Assembly (NCBI RefSeq): GCF_036884655.1
Contig: NC_088356.1
Span: forward strand, 17,416,001 to 17,480,000
DNA: 64,000 nucleotides
From: Musa acuminata AAA Group
Taxonomy: Eukaryota > Streptophyta > Magnoliopsida > Zingiberales > Musaceae
Reading direction: 5' to 3'
Shown: in pieces, positions 22,291 to 36,300 of the stretch
How the letters are laid out: every line of letters starts with the position of its first letter
Position numbering within the stretch: the stretch's first letter is position 1
Program-made: the position numbers and the translations under genes
Notes under the pieces: model-generated
Seen by the model: only the letters and a program-made list of their open reading frames with translations
Database searches by the model: none
What the model was told of the DNA's origin: nothing

Positions 22291-25115
22291 ATGGCCACTC
22301 TTCTCCACCTACTCATCTTCCACCTCTTTCTTTACTCTGCATCAAGAGCTCAGATGCCTGGTGAGTCTGGTGTTGTGGGCTTTTCCCGCTTATTAATCTG
22401 TAGATCATATGCAGAAGTATCTTGAATCTTGTCAATATAGTTAGGAGTCTGATGGAACTAACAATGCCTCCAATGATCTACTGTGTGGAATGTGCTTGTA
22501 GATGTCAGCACAGGTGTTTGACACTTCAAGGGCCTCTGTCAGTACCTCCAGAAGTGAGACAATATATTGGCATCTTAAACAATAATTTGGTTTGTCTTAG
22601 ACGTTTTAGGAATGAAGTGCTTGAGCAGTGCTAGCGGTCAATAGAACTGAAAAGGAAAAAAAAAAAAAAAAGAGTTGGCTTCTTCTACTGTTAAAAGGAG
22701 CAACTTTTATGTGAAGGGGTTTCTTATCTGTTTTTACATCCAATGTCGAAATTTAGTTTGTCTTCCAGCAGATGTTTGTTGATTCAGATTTTCTTTTTTG
22801 AAACTAAATGTGTGTGGCAAAAGGGGATGTCTGATCACCCGTGCATGGTATAGCATTTCTCTGAAACAATTTTCTCAAAGGCCAGGGTGATAATAAATGA
22901 TTGTATGTTGGGTGGCCACTGATACATAAAAAAGGGGTGACGCAGAGGAATAATTAGCTTAGCTTATTTCCTATTGCTTCATGATCAATGTATTATGCGG
23001 ATATTTTCTTGGTCACTTGCAAATTGTACTCATTTTGTATGGGGTCCAGTTTGGAAATGGTTGATGTAATATGAGGCACCAGGACATTTTATTATCGATC
23101 AGATTCCATTGTTTTTCCATATTTAATTAATCATGGAATCAAATGATCTGTTTTTTCATTTTTCACATGTTTTTAAGCATTATCTTGTAATCTTTTTTTA
23201 ATGCAAGTCACTTCATCGGATCTTAAACAGCACGATAAACTGTGATCATGTAGCTAAGATATTCTTTTGTCACTATTTTCTTTCTCAATAGGCATCTAGA
23301 TTATGGCCACTTATCATTTAGTCTATAACAAATATCTTTGCATGGATATTATTTGTTTTCCTAATAAAATTGTATGCATATACATTTTTGTTTATTTATG
23401 CTACATATCTTCTTTTGCCTTACTCCAGTTTTAGCATTTGTCATATATCTTTAGACATTTTGTTTTGGTTTATATCAAAAACGAAGTGCTGCTATCGTGA
23501 GTTTCTACCATGCAATTATATATGACGTACATCTTTTGTTTCTGATAGTCTCCAGTCAATGATGTTATTCTACCATGGTAGTCAGGTATTTTTGTATCTG
23601 TTATAACTTTGCGTTGACAATTTAATAAGCTTTTTTCATCAATCATGAGTTGCTACTGTGTGCATTCAAAATGTAAAAACATCTACACCATTTTAATTAT
23701 GTGTGTATGAACTTATGTGCTCCATAAGCTTACTGTAGAAAACATTATTTTCGATTGCTTTAATTCTGATAGTCTTGGATAGTATTTAATGTTTTTTTTA
23801 TACCCTTGATATAAATCCTGGCAACATCCTTATCTGTGTTTACCTCAGAAGGTCCATATGGATGATCCGAATAAGCAAACAATATTCTTTTGAAGTACAT
23901 AATGTGAGGATAAATTTTCCTAGCACTGTCTTACATTATTGCATGTCCTGCGGCAGGTTTTTTAAGTTTGGACTGTGGAGGAACAGATAATTATACAGAT
24001 GAAATTGGGCTTGAGTGGACTGCTGACAATCAGATTACTTTTGGTCAGACTGCCAGCATATCTGTTCCAGGTGAGAAGAGAAGGCAATATATGAAAGTAC
24101 GATACTTCCCTGCGGACAGCAAGAAGTACTGTTACATGTTGAGCATGAAAGTTAGAACCCGCTACCTCATAAGAGCAACTTTCTTGTATGGGAACTTCGA
24201 TAGAAGCAATGTTTATCCAAAGTTTGACATATCTCTTGGGGCAACTTATTGGTCGACCATTGTGATATCTGATGCAAACACTATCGAAGTTCAAGAGGTA
24301 GTTATGTTAGCATCTTCTCCAACAGTTAGTGTGTGTCTATCAAATGCCACTACGGGGCAACCATTTATCTCAACACTTGAGCTTCGGCAGTTCAATGGTT
24401 CTCTATACTATACAACATATGAAAATCAATTCTTTCTCTCTCTGGCCGCAAGAATAAACTTTGGTGCAGGGAGCAGTGATCCTGTAAGGTATGCTTTGTA
24501 GTTTATCAATTAGAATTCATCATCAATTCTAAGTGTATGCTAGAGTTGAGAAATTTTTTACCATAATATCTATCGCATTGTTGAATTGGTTCTTGCTACC
24601 ATCAAAGTAAACTTTCATGATCAAATGATTTTTGTAGGAGGATATAAGATTGAATAAGCCTTGTGGACTGTCATGAATTTAGCCTTTTCTGCAGTGCATG
24701 CTGGAAATGAGACTTTCCTATTCGAGATTGAAGTCACACATGGCCTTGATAGGATGGACAGGTTAATGGATCTTAAGAGCATTTTATGTGGAATATTACA
24801 ATCTCCAAAACCTTAAATAATATGAATAGCCTATCTAAAATCAAGGATTACAATTTCGAATAATACCGCCTGTACTGGGCGGTACGTATCGGTCCATCAG
24901 TAGACTGGTACATAGACCGCCCGCTACCAAGCGGTATTATATATATAATATATATATTATAAATAATAAATATATATATTATAATATATATATTATATAA
25001 ATATGTGACATCGCCCTCTTTCTCCCCAGCGGGAAAAGGCGACGTCGCGTCGCCTTGGCAACGTTGCCGAAAAAGGCGAAGGGGTGTCACCTTTTTTGGC
25101 AACGTTGCCGAAAAT

Positions 25116-25172
<57 letters not shown>

Positions 25173-28100
25173 GAATGGTATATCGCTCGGTATCCAGTAT
25201 CGTATCGTACCGAGCGAATGTAGAAACTCTGGTACGGTACGATATTTCAATCCTTGCCTAAAATCATACTAGAATACATGGTTTTAAGCTTTGTCTATAA
25301 TGGTTGGTGTAGACTAGGACTTAACTATCCAATAAGGGTATGGTGCAAGGACCACAATGTTGGGGATAGAGGAGCAAGGAAACGATAAAAACAGAATACT
25401 ACGATGCAAGTAAAAAGAATCCTTTTGATCAAGAAAACCGATATAGTATTTAAAACAGGAGGATTGACATAGAACACTTGCAAGAGATTCCCAAGTGTAT
25501 TCACATTCTATCTTGCTTCATAAACTATGGTCTTATTTATAGGATCTAGTGGTAACTACCTCACTCCACCATGTTACCCATGATTGAGTTAGTTGTAGGA
25601 ATTACCCTATAACTTCTAGATCATGGCCACTTCTTGAAATATGCCTAAAACTACCTAGAACATGGTAACTACCTAGATAACTACTATGAATCAATTCTCA
25701 ACACTCCTCTTTGATTCATAGTTACATACACCAATTTACGATATGAAATAAACATGCTTTTGAACTGGAAGCGACTTAGTGAGGATATCCGCAACTTGTT
25801 CATCTGTTCTGCAACACTTCATTGCTATGGCTCAATTTACTACAAGATCCTGGATGAAATGATAACGTATCTCTATATGCTTCATTCTTCTATAAAATGT
25901 TGAATTCTTTGTCATTGCAATTGTGGCTTTGTTGTTACAAAATATTTCCGTTGCTTCTTTTTGTTCTTGATGAAGATCTTCAAGAAGTCTTCTAAGACAT
26001 ATTGCTTGACAAGCTACTGATGTTGCGGCTACATATTCTGCTTTCGATGTTGATAACACAGTTATTGCTTGCTTTTTTGAACTCCAAGATATAGCTCCTG
26101 ATCCGAGGTTAAAAATATTACTTGAAGTACTCTTTTTATCATCTAAAGCTCCTGCCCAATCACAATCAGTGAAACTAAATAATTTACATTTAAAATTATG
26201 AGAATACCAAATACCATAATCTGTTGTTCCAGCGCTATAATGTAGAATTTTTTAACAACTCTGAGATGATGTTTGCTTAGGCTATGCATAAACCTAGATA
26301 CTACACCAACAGAGAAGGTAATATCTGGTCGAGTATGAGTTAGATAAATCAAACCTCCAACCAAACTTTTATAATATCTTACATTTGTCAGACATGTACC
26401 ATCTTTAAGTTTTAATTTCTCATTTACATTCATGGGTGTTGCTGTAGCTTTGCAATTAATCATATTAGATTTTTTGAGTAGATCTATTGCATACTTTCTT
26501 TGTGAAATAAAAATTTCATCTGATCCTTGCTTCACTTTCAACCCGAGAAAAAAATGCAGTAAACCTAGATCTGACATTTCAAACTTATTCATCATACACT
26601 TTTTAAATTTTGCCACAAAAGAGTTAGATGAACCCATATATATAATATCATCAACATATAGGCAAACCTTTAGAATATTATGTTCATCTTTCTACTTTAA
26701 TAAAGAGTAGGTTCATTATTGCTCATCTTAAATCCATTTTGAAAAAAATAGTAATCAATTTTACTGTACCATGCCGTTGGAGCTTGTTTAAACTCATAAA
26801 GAGCTTTCTTTAACTTATACACCTTTTCTTCATGCCCTTTAACCAAAAATCCTTCAGGTTGAGTTAATTAGATTATAGTGAGGTTTATGCCCTTTTCTTC
26901 ATGTCATTTTATCTAAGGAATCATAATTTGAACTACTACTAGGTGAGGTTGACGATGAACTTGTTAGAGCAGGATCTGTCATTTGATTCCGTGGAGTGTC
27001 TAGTTCTGTTGGAATCTGAATTTGTTTTCCACCTTTATTGGTCTCTCAATTCCAACTTGCCCTTTCATCAAACACAACATTTCTGTCGATAAAAACTTTG
27101 CCACTAACAGGATTATATAATCGATATGCTTTGGATTGTAAGGAATAACCAATTAAGATGCATTTTTCAAATTTTTCATCAAGCTTGTGATGATTTTGTG
27201 AATTCACCAAAGCATAAGCAACACAACAAAAAATTCTTAGATGGCTTATACTTGGTTTCATACCATACCAAGCTTCAAAAGAAGTTTGATTCATAATAGC
27301 CTTTGTTGGTGAAATATTCAACAAATAAACTACTGTTGCAACTACTTCTATCCAAAATTGATTTAGAATGTGTTTTCCTTTAAACAAACTTCTTGTCATT
27401 TCAACGACAGTTCGATTCTTACGTTCAGCTACACCATTTTGCTCCAGTGTATATGATGCTGTCAATTCTCTGTGAATATCATTTTCTTCACAAAAAGAAC
27501 TAAACTCATTAGATAAAAATTCATATATATCTGTCCGAAGTGTTTTTATGTATCATACCACTTTGCCTTTCGACAAGTGCTTTGAATTTTCGAAAGTTAT
27601 CAAATGTTTCATATTTCAGTTTCAGAAAATATACCCAACTCATGCGGCTATAATCATCAGTAAACAATAGAAAATATTGACTTCCACCAAATGATTTTAT
27701 ATTCATAGGTCCACATAAGTCAGCATGAATTAATTCTAGACAATTAGATGCTCTCCATGCTTTTTCAATAGAAAATATTTTTTTACTTTATTTACCATAA
27801 ATGCATCCTTCACATTCATCAAGTGTATTAATTTTAGGCAATCCGAAAACTATTCATCTTTGATTTAACAACCTTAAACCCTTAATGTTAAGGTGTCTAT
27901 ATCTTAAATGTCATAAATTAGAATCATTTTTATGAGTTGCGGTAAGAGTATGCCATAAATTAGAATCATTCTTATGAGTTGCGACAAGAGTATGCTTTTC
28001 AATATTTGAAATATCAAGTGGAAACATCTTGTTTTACGTCATGCAAACATTTACCATAATCAAACCAGATTTTTTATCTTTAATAGTGCATGAACCATCA

Positions 28101-29886
28101 TCAAATATAATTGAATATTCATCATCTATCAATTGTCCAACACTCAACAAGTTATGTGATAAAGTAGGAACAAAGAAAACATTATCAAGGTATTTTATCT
28201 TCCCTTGATTTGTCTTCACCTCAATTGTTCATTTTCCTTCCACTTGGATTTGCTTGTTATCTTCAAGTCTAACTTTCAACTTATGAGTTTCATCAATATC
28301 TTTAAACATTGATCTTATGCCTGACATATGATTAGAACATTCACTATCCAGAAACTAAATATCATTTGAGATATCATTAACTTGTGAATGAGTCATAAAC
28401 AACTTACTATTTCCTTTATTTTCCTTCACATAGCTTGCTTGTTTTTTTCTTTTCTAGCAATCTATCTATCTTCATGTGACCAAACTTTTTACAATAGTGA
28501 CATTGAATTCCACTCTTGTAATTTTTTGATCATAATTTGATTGTCTTTGTTTATCATGCCTATCAAAGTGTCCTCTTCCTCTTTCATTTCCTCTACCATG
28601 AAATCTTCCTCTACCATGTCATCTTACTGTTGATTTTTTGTCTTCTTTTGAAGTAGAAGACTCCCCCTTAACCTAAAATATTTTTTCTTCACTTTTTTTA
28701 AGTGATCTGTTTAACTTTGCTTCATGTGCTTGTAAGGAACCCATTAATTCATTAAATGAAAATATAGATAAATCTTTTAACTCCTCAATTGCGGCAACAA
28801 CATGATTAAATTTCGGAGTTAAACTTCTCAAAACTTTTGTAACAATTATATGATCAGGAAGATGTTCACCATAAGATTTTATTTGACTAACAATTTCAAT
28901 CACTCGAGAAAGAAAATCTTGCACCGATTCATTGCTTTTCATAAACAAAATTTCAAACTCACGACAAAGGATTTGAAGTTTTATTGTAATCACCCTTGAT
29001 GAGCCTTGAAATTCATTTTGAAGTATCAACCAAGCTTGCTTTGAGGTTGTCGCTACTGCAATTCTTGAGAAGATTGTTTCATGTACAACTTGTTGAATGA
29101 AGAATAATGCCTTTGAGTCATTCTTTCTATTCTCGCTCAGCCTGATTTCTTCATCTAGATCTACATATTCATTCTCTATTAAGTCCCAAAGATTTTGAGA
29201 CTTGAACAGAGTCTTCATCTTGATACTCCAAAATTCATAGCATTTACCCGAGAAGATAAGAATAAGGGGTTGCGACATGGAATTGCCATTGAAAGCCATA
29301 ATGCTCAGTTTAGATTGAACCTAAGCTCTGATACCACAAATGTTGGGGATGGAGGAGCAAGGAAACGATAAAAACAGAATACTACGATGTAAGTAAAAAG
29401 AATCAATTCGATCAAGAAAACCGATGTAGTATTTAAAACAAGAGGATTGACATAGAACACTTACAAGATATTCCCAAGTGTATTCATATTCTATCTTGCT
29501 TCATGAACTATGGTCCTATTTATAGGACCTAGTGGTAACTGCCTCACTCCACCATGTCACCCATGATTGAGTTAGTTGTAGGAACTACCCTATAACTTCT
29601 AGATCATGGGCCACTTCTTGAAACATGCCTAAAACTACCTAGAACATGGTAACTACCTCGGTAACTACTATGAATCAATTCTCAACACACAGTTCTACCC
29701 AATGCTTGCACCAAGCAATTTCATGTAGTCTGATCCAAAACCAAGCTTACTAACTCGCAGACTCTTGTGTAGTCTATACCAAGATATACAATTTCGAATA
29801 ATACCGCTCGGTACGGGCGGTATGTATCGGTCCGTCAGTTGACCGGTACACAGACCGCCCGTTACCGGATGGAACGAAATAAATAA

Positions 29887-29935
<49 letters not shown>

Positions 29936-29980
29936 AAGGCGACGTCGCGTCGCCTTTTTCGACGATGTCGCCTTTTATAA

Positions 29981-30046
<66 letters not shown>

Positions 30047-30224
30047 GAGGCAACGTTGCTTCGCCTCGGCGACGTCGCCCTGCGTGGGAGAAGGAAAAGG
30101 CGACGTCGCCGAGGCGATGCGACGTCGCCTTCTATAAAAAAAAATATATATAAATATATATAATCTTTTATATATAAATATATATTTATTAATTTATATA
30201 TATATAAACGAGGCGACGTCGCCG

Positions 30225-30318
<94 letters not shown>

Positions 30319-33300
30319 TGAGCGATATACCGAATAGTATACTGCTTGGTATACAATATCGTACCGTACCGAGTAAACGTCGAAACTCCGGTATGGTACG
30401 ATATTGCATACCTTGGTCCATACATCATGCAATTTTAACGTGAGCTTTAATGCTCAATGAATTCATCATAGGGCGTAACAAGTGGTAAGTTGACCAGTAC
30501 TGAGCTATATACTGGGTGGAAAGCCTACTGCCCAGTGGAGATGCTAATGGAACTCTAAATGAACCATACAAGTAACAAGTCCCGATGGAATCTTAGTGAT
30601 CCGTATGGGGGAAGGATTCGATGATGTTGAACTTTCCCTCGAGCAGATTTATGTCTTCGTGGAGGAGTTGTGTCTTTTGCTGCAGAAAACAGAAATCCAA
30701 GAGGGAAATCCATCTACTTTGCTTTGAAATAAAAGTAAGGGAACTAAACACAGCCTCGAACTTCTCGCTCGACAAGCGTGGACTGTTCGGGCTGCGAACT
30801 TGCTGCCGAGCTCTCCCTTTCTCTTTTCCTTTCTTCTCAGCTGTCTACTTCCCTTTCAGAGTTTGCTGAGGGTTGTAGCAGCAGCTGGAAGCTGCTGCCC
30901 TTTGGGAAAGAAGTTGCTGGACTTGTGGTACAAGAAGGCGTGCTCTGCTGCAAGGAAGGACTACTGTCGGCTGCAACTTGAAGGAGAGCTGCCGCAGGTT
31001 CTCTTTTTCTTTCTCTTCTCCTTCTGCTTTATTCTCCTCTCCTTGCTGCTGTCAAAGGCTCCTTTGAAAGCTGTTAGGGACGACAGATTTTTGGAAGAAT
31101 CTCTGCAGCATAGGTGTTGCCGCAGGCCGTAAGAAGTAGGCTGCTGATTGCTGACTTCTTACCTTCTTTACTCTCCTCTCTTCGGCTAGGACTTTGCCTA
31201 GGACTGCTGGGACTTGATGAGCTGAAGGGGCTGTGCACCCCCATGTTTAATTGATGGAGGGATGGAGTCCTAGCTAGGTTAGCACTTGTTGGGTCCAGCC
31301 CATATGTGGGCTTGGACAAATTGGGCCGTTTGTGCCCAAATCAAAGAAATTAAAGAGAGAAAGAGAGAAAGGGCAAAAATGAGAGAAGGCAGCGTGCGTG
31401 TGTGTAGGTGCACAGTGCAGCGTGCGGCGGCGTGCAGAGAAAAGAGGAGAGAGAAATAGAGAGAGAAAAATTAGGTTTCTGAGTTTTCTGCTTGACGATC
31501 GGTGGCCAAACGTTGTCAGTTTCGGCCAAAATTTTATATGGAGAATCCTTGTAGCAAACTCTACAATCCTAATGGTGTTGATCTGTAGTTTACCCTCTCT
31601 AATTACTTTCCTGTTATATCCACTTTGTGAGACCTAGAATTTTCTTACGAGGAGATCTATCTTATGTGATGAATATATGCTATTCTTGAGCCAAGATCTA
31701 TGATCTTGATATTATTCTGATCCTCTAGTTATTATAGAGAAGACCTACTGTAAACCTGTTATCATTACTATTGATAGTGGAAGTTTGAGGTGGACTACGG
31801 TCCCGTGAATTTTCCCATATTGGGTTTTCCACGTTAAAAAGATTTGGTCTCACTGTGTGATTGATTTTTGCTCTATTGTTTATGCTGTGCTGGTTGATAT
31901 TTTCATTTAGATATCAAGTTGGTATTTTGATGAGGAACCCATTTTGATACACAAAGAGAGAAATGAATATTCCGCTTTAACAGGTTTTTTCCTAACAACA
32001 CTCCCTCTTCCTAGTGCTTCTACAGGTGGAGCCATAACTAGATTAGGACTCTTTCTTCCTAGTCCTAGATCCCTAACTAGGTTAGGACTCTACCTTGCTA
32101 GGGCTGGTGCCCCTAGCTCTCTTCCTCAATTTGGCCACCTACTCTTCCAATCCGAATGGAACTCGAGTTAAATCTTCCCGAGGTTGGAGCTGATCAAATC
32201 CGACTTCTGGGCTTGAAATTGAGCTCGAGTTGGTTCCAACATTGAATTGGAGTTTGAGTCGAAGTCCCGATTGAGCTGAATTGGAGTTTGAATCATACTC
32301 GGGTTAAGCGGAACTTGAGTGAGACTTGAATTGACTTGAATATGATCCTTGAGCTCGGATTCAAGCTTGAGCTTGGTTCGGTTGGATTGGGAATGATTTC
32401 GAGTTCGACTTGAATGCTGGTTGAGCCAAATTAGAGTTCGACTCGAACTCAGCTACATCGTCCTGGATCACTTAGTAATGTTGTTGCACTTGAAATTGTA
32501 CTTTCTAGGAAACATCAAATACCCAATTTATTTTAGATTACTAATTAGATGTTTCATAGTGCCACACAAGAGAGTTTGATGTTAATTGAATGGATGATTT
32601 GGCAAGGAGACAACAGGAGTTTGATATTGTAAGGGAACAATGAATTTTATAGATTATACATCATATCCTTTAACAATATTTTTTTCAAATTTTTGAAAGA
32701 TGGATCTACAAGAAGCGCCCAAGAAGAAAAAAAATATTTATTGCTGTCAGTTGATATTTGTAATTTACAATTTCATGTATGTCAACATTTTTCTTGTAGG
32801 GTGGACACAATGTTTCTGCAAAAAATAAAAATAAGTTCAAAATTTTATTAAAATGGTGAAATTTGAATTGTAGGTATGACTGACTATCAGGATGACTGGC
32901 TGAGGATCCAGATGGTTAGATAAAGTGAACAGAAAGTTGACTAACAAAAACTTAGATCTGCTTCAGTGCTTATAGCAACTATGTTGAATTACAGGGGACA
33001 AATTCTCTTTGGACTAGTCATATGATTTTAGTAAATTGCATTAGTTAAAATGAAGATAAACAAAGGGGATATCAGACTCTCGATTTTCTGCCATTCCATC
33101 ATATATTCAATCTTGCAGCCTTGATAAAATTTATGATGGTGGAAGCCTTGGTTATAAGAATCACAATCTCTCCTAGGTAGTTAAGTAATAGTTGGAAATT
33201 AAGGTCAAAATTAAAGGATAATGTCTACGCACCTAACATCATACACTGTTACCTTTATCTTTTATGATTTTTTATTCTTGCATGTATTTTTCAATTTAAT

Positions 33301-36300
33301 CTCAAGTTCCATATGCTTGTCTTTCAGTATCTATAAGGTTAAATTTTTCTGCTTGGATTTGTCTTAATCGATCTCTTCATTATTCTTGCAGATATCCTGA
33401 TGATCCATTTGATAGAATATGGGAATCTGATACTGTTAGGAGGCCAAATTACCTTGTTGATGTTGCTCCTGGAACTGAAACAATATCAACTGATATGCCA
33501 GTTGATGTTAGTAGTGGTGAAAGACCACCTGAAAAGGTCATGCAGACAGCAGTACTGGGTCGAAATGGATCCTTAACTTATCGTCTTGATCTGGATGGCT
33601 TTCCGGGGAATGGTTGGGCGTTCTCATACTTTGCAGAAATTGAAGATTTTGGTTCAAATGAAACCAGAAAGTTTAAGCTAATAATTCCAGGCTTGCCAGA
33701 ATTTAGTAAACCCACTGTGAATGTTCAAGAAAATGCTCAGGGAAAATACCGATTGTATGAACCTGGATACACCAATGTCTCCTTTCCATTTGTATTCTCT
33801 TTTGCTTTTAAGAAGACAAATGATTCATCTAGAGGACCTATCTTAAATGCCCTAGAAATTTATAAGTACCTCGAAATAAATTATGGATCTCGGGATGGTA
33901 ATTGTTCCTTCTATTGAATTTAGCTATTTTGCATGTGCTTTTGCATAAATATTTGATTCTAGATATATTGGTTTCATGAGTCTGCAGCAACTGTCATGGC
34001 CAGTCTCATCTCTCATTATCCACTAGCAGATTGGGCAAAAGAAGGTGGTGACCCATGTCTACCAGTACCATGGTCTTGGTTGCAATGTAGTTCAGATCCA
34101 CAACCGAGTATAGTTTCCATGTACTGAAATTATGAGTTGGTACAGATTTCTTAGTGATGCTCCTATGTCTAAAACTCTCTTCAAGTTTCTAGTGTCTAAT
34201 CTTCTCACTTCTTGAATCTTTAGTTAACTCGTAAATGTATTGCTGTTTGGCAGTAATTTATCTGGGAAGAATTTGACAGGAAACTTTCCTTTAGAGCTGA
34301 CTAAGTTAACAGGCTTGGTTGAACTGTAAGAGCTGGATCTTTTCTTCTCTTAATTGTTTGCCTTTGGAAACTTTCTTATCTCAATAAGTTGAATATTTCT
34401 CATATTATAAAACTGAAGCAGCTGATTACTGCAGATGGCTTGATGAAAATTCACTTTCTGGTACAATACCTGACTTTAGTGAATGCTTAAATCTAAAGAC
34501 CATGTAAGGAGGCAATCATCTTGGTAATAATGTCCTTTAGCTTTTCCATATGCTTGAAGAAATAATTGTTTTATGTTTCATATAGTCATCTTGAGAACAA
34601 TGAATTGACCGGTGTCCTTCCTTCGTCACTGGGAGATCTGCCAAGTCTAAGAGAATTGTAAGTTTTATAGCTCCTGATATTGTTACTTAAATTTAATATA
34701 GTAATCTAGAAATTGCAGCTCATCTTTGTATCTATTTTACCAGAAAGTTCAAGGTATTACCTGCATTTTTCATGTCACGAAATTAAGCTAGTTTTTTTTT
34801 CTACCAGACAACTAATAAATGCTACTCTTTTATTGATCCCAAAAGCTTAGATCTCTGTCACATGCACCACTACATATGTTATTTATACAAATTAACTCAT
34901 TTGCAAATTTTGATTTTATAGGTACTTGCAGAATAATAAGTTGAGTGGAGTAGTTCCAAAGGGGCTCCTACATAAAAATATTTTTCTCAAGTGAGTATCA
35001 CTTCCTCTTCATAGGCTATTTAGCGCTAGTACTTGAGTTTATTTTAATAATATGGGATTGAGAATATGTGTGCATACTAATTAGCTATCCTAAGATGAAA
35101 CATAATTATTGAAGATTAATCTAGCTAACCATAACATCAATGAGAACACCCTACTTTCTCTCTTTCTTTTAATATGTTAGCTTTTTTCTGGCCTTCATTC
35201 ATTATGTTTGAAGGGTTCTAACCTATACAATTATATTTAGAGTTCCGATGCACATCCTGCATCTTAACCTTGTTGCACTTCTTCAGATTAACTCAGAAAC
35301 TTGCAAATTCCTCAAGTAGAGGAAGTATTTAGACACAATTTTTGCTTAACATCATTTACACAACTGTTCTTTATAATGGTTTGATTGTCCCTGTTCATGG
35401 TACTTTGGTCAATGCTATAGTTATTCAGATCTCTTTTATAAAAATCTAGTTGAGTTTAGATGGAAAGGGTAGAAGAAAAAATCTATTTTAATTTTATACA
35501 AGGAATAAAGGTAGATCTTGACTGATTTCATTATAGGATCATACTGTCACCTAAAAGTAATGCGAGGCATTTTCACCTCCCAGATGTCCAAAGGTACAAA
35601 AGGTGGATGAAGAGGTTGCCTGAAAGCAACCCACAGCATTGGTATATTGATGTGGTGAAATATATGTAAGGTTCTACCATTTGTTTTCAGATTACCAATT
35701 TGATATAAGATGGTAGGACTTAGTGATATCCTTACTGAGATTTGAAAGAATTTAGGAGACCATGTGATTGTTTCATTGACTAGTTTATTTGACAAAAATT
35801 GAGAAGTAAAAATATGTTTGATGAAGAGAGGAAAAGATTTTGGGTATCCATATACAAGAACGAGGGTGATATTTAAGATTGCTCTAACTATAAAGAAATT
35901 AAGTTAATGTCATATTATGAAAATCTTGTAAAGAGTGATTGAAAGAAGGAAAAGAAATGAGATAACTCATTTTGAGTATCAATTTTGTTTTATACTCGCA
36001 TGATCAACCATGAAATGGGAAAGAAGGGGAAATAGTAGAAAGAAAAAAGAGAAAGACAAGGAAGAGAGGATATGGAAGGAGAGATTGGAGGATGTGAAGA
36101 ATTGGAGGGAGACCGACGGAACTTACCTCATTGCTGGCTTCTACTCATGATCAGATTGATGTTGGCTCACAAATCCCTCATGACTTGCTTGCAATTTATT
36201 CATTGCTTGTGTCTTTGCTCATTCTCCATTCTCATGTCATCTCGAGTTAAGTAAAAAATTGAAGTTTTTGGTTTTAAGTTATAATTTATGAAAATATGAT

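Larger units (their letters stand above)
25358..29687 (-). mobile_element. Internally deleted Ty1/copia retrotransposon in intron 2
   Basis: A 4330-bp element with 346/347-bp LTRs (25358-25703 and 29341-29687; TGTTGGGGAT...CTCAACA), a primer site at the right LTR and a purine-rich tract (AAAGAGGAG on the minus strand) next to the left LTR. Flanks cacaa and cacag suggest a 5-bp target duplication with one change. It is opposite in orientation to the kinase gene, so its own signals are read antisense to the pre-mRNA. Protease, integrase and RNase H are recognisable but the core of reverse transcriptase is missing. Confidence 0.88.

Noticed and set aside
30593..31132. Leu/Phe/Ser-rich frames in intron 2
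   Set aside because: Low-complexity frames over CT-rich sequence in a long intron, with no recognisable domain.
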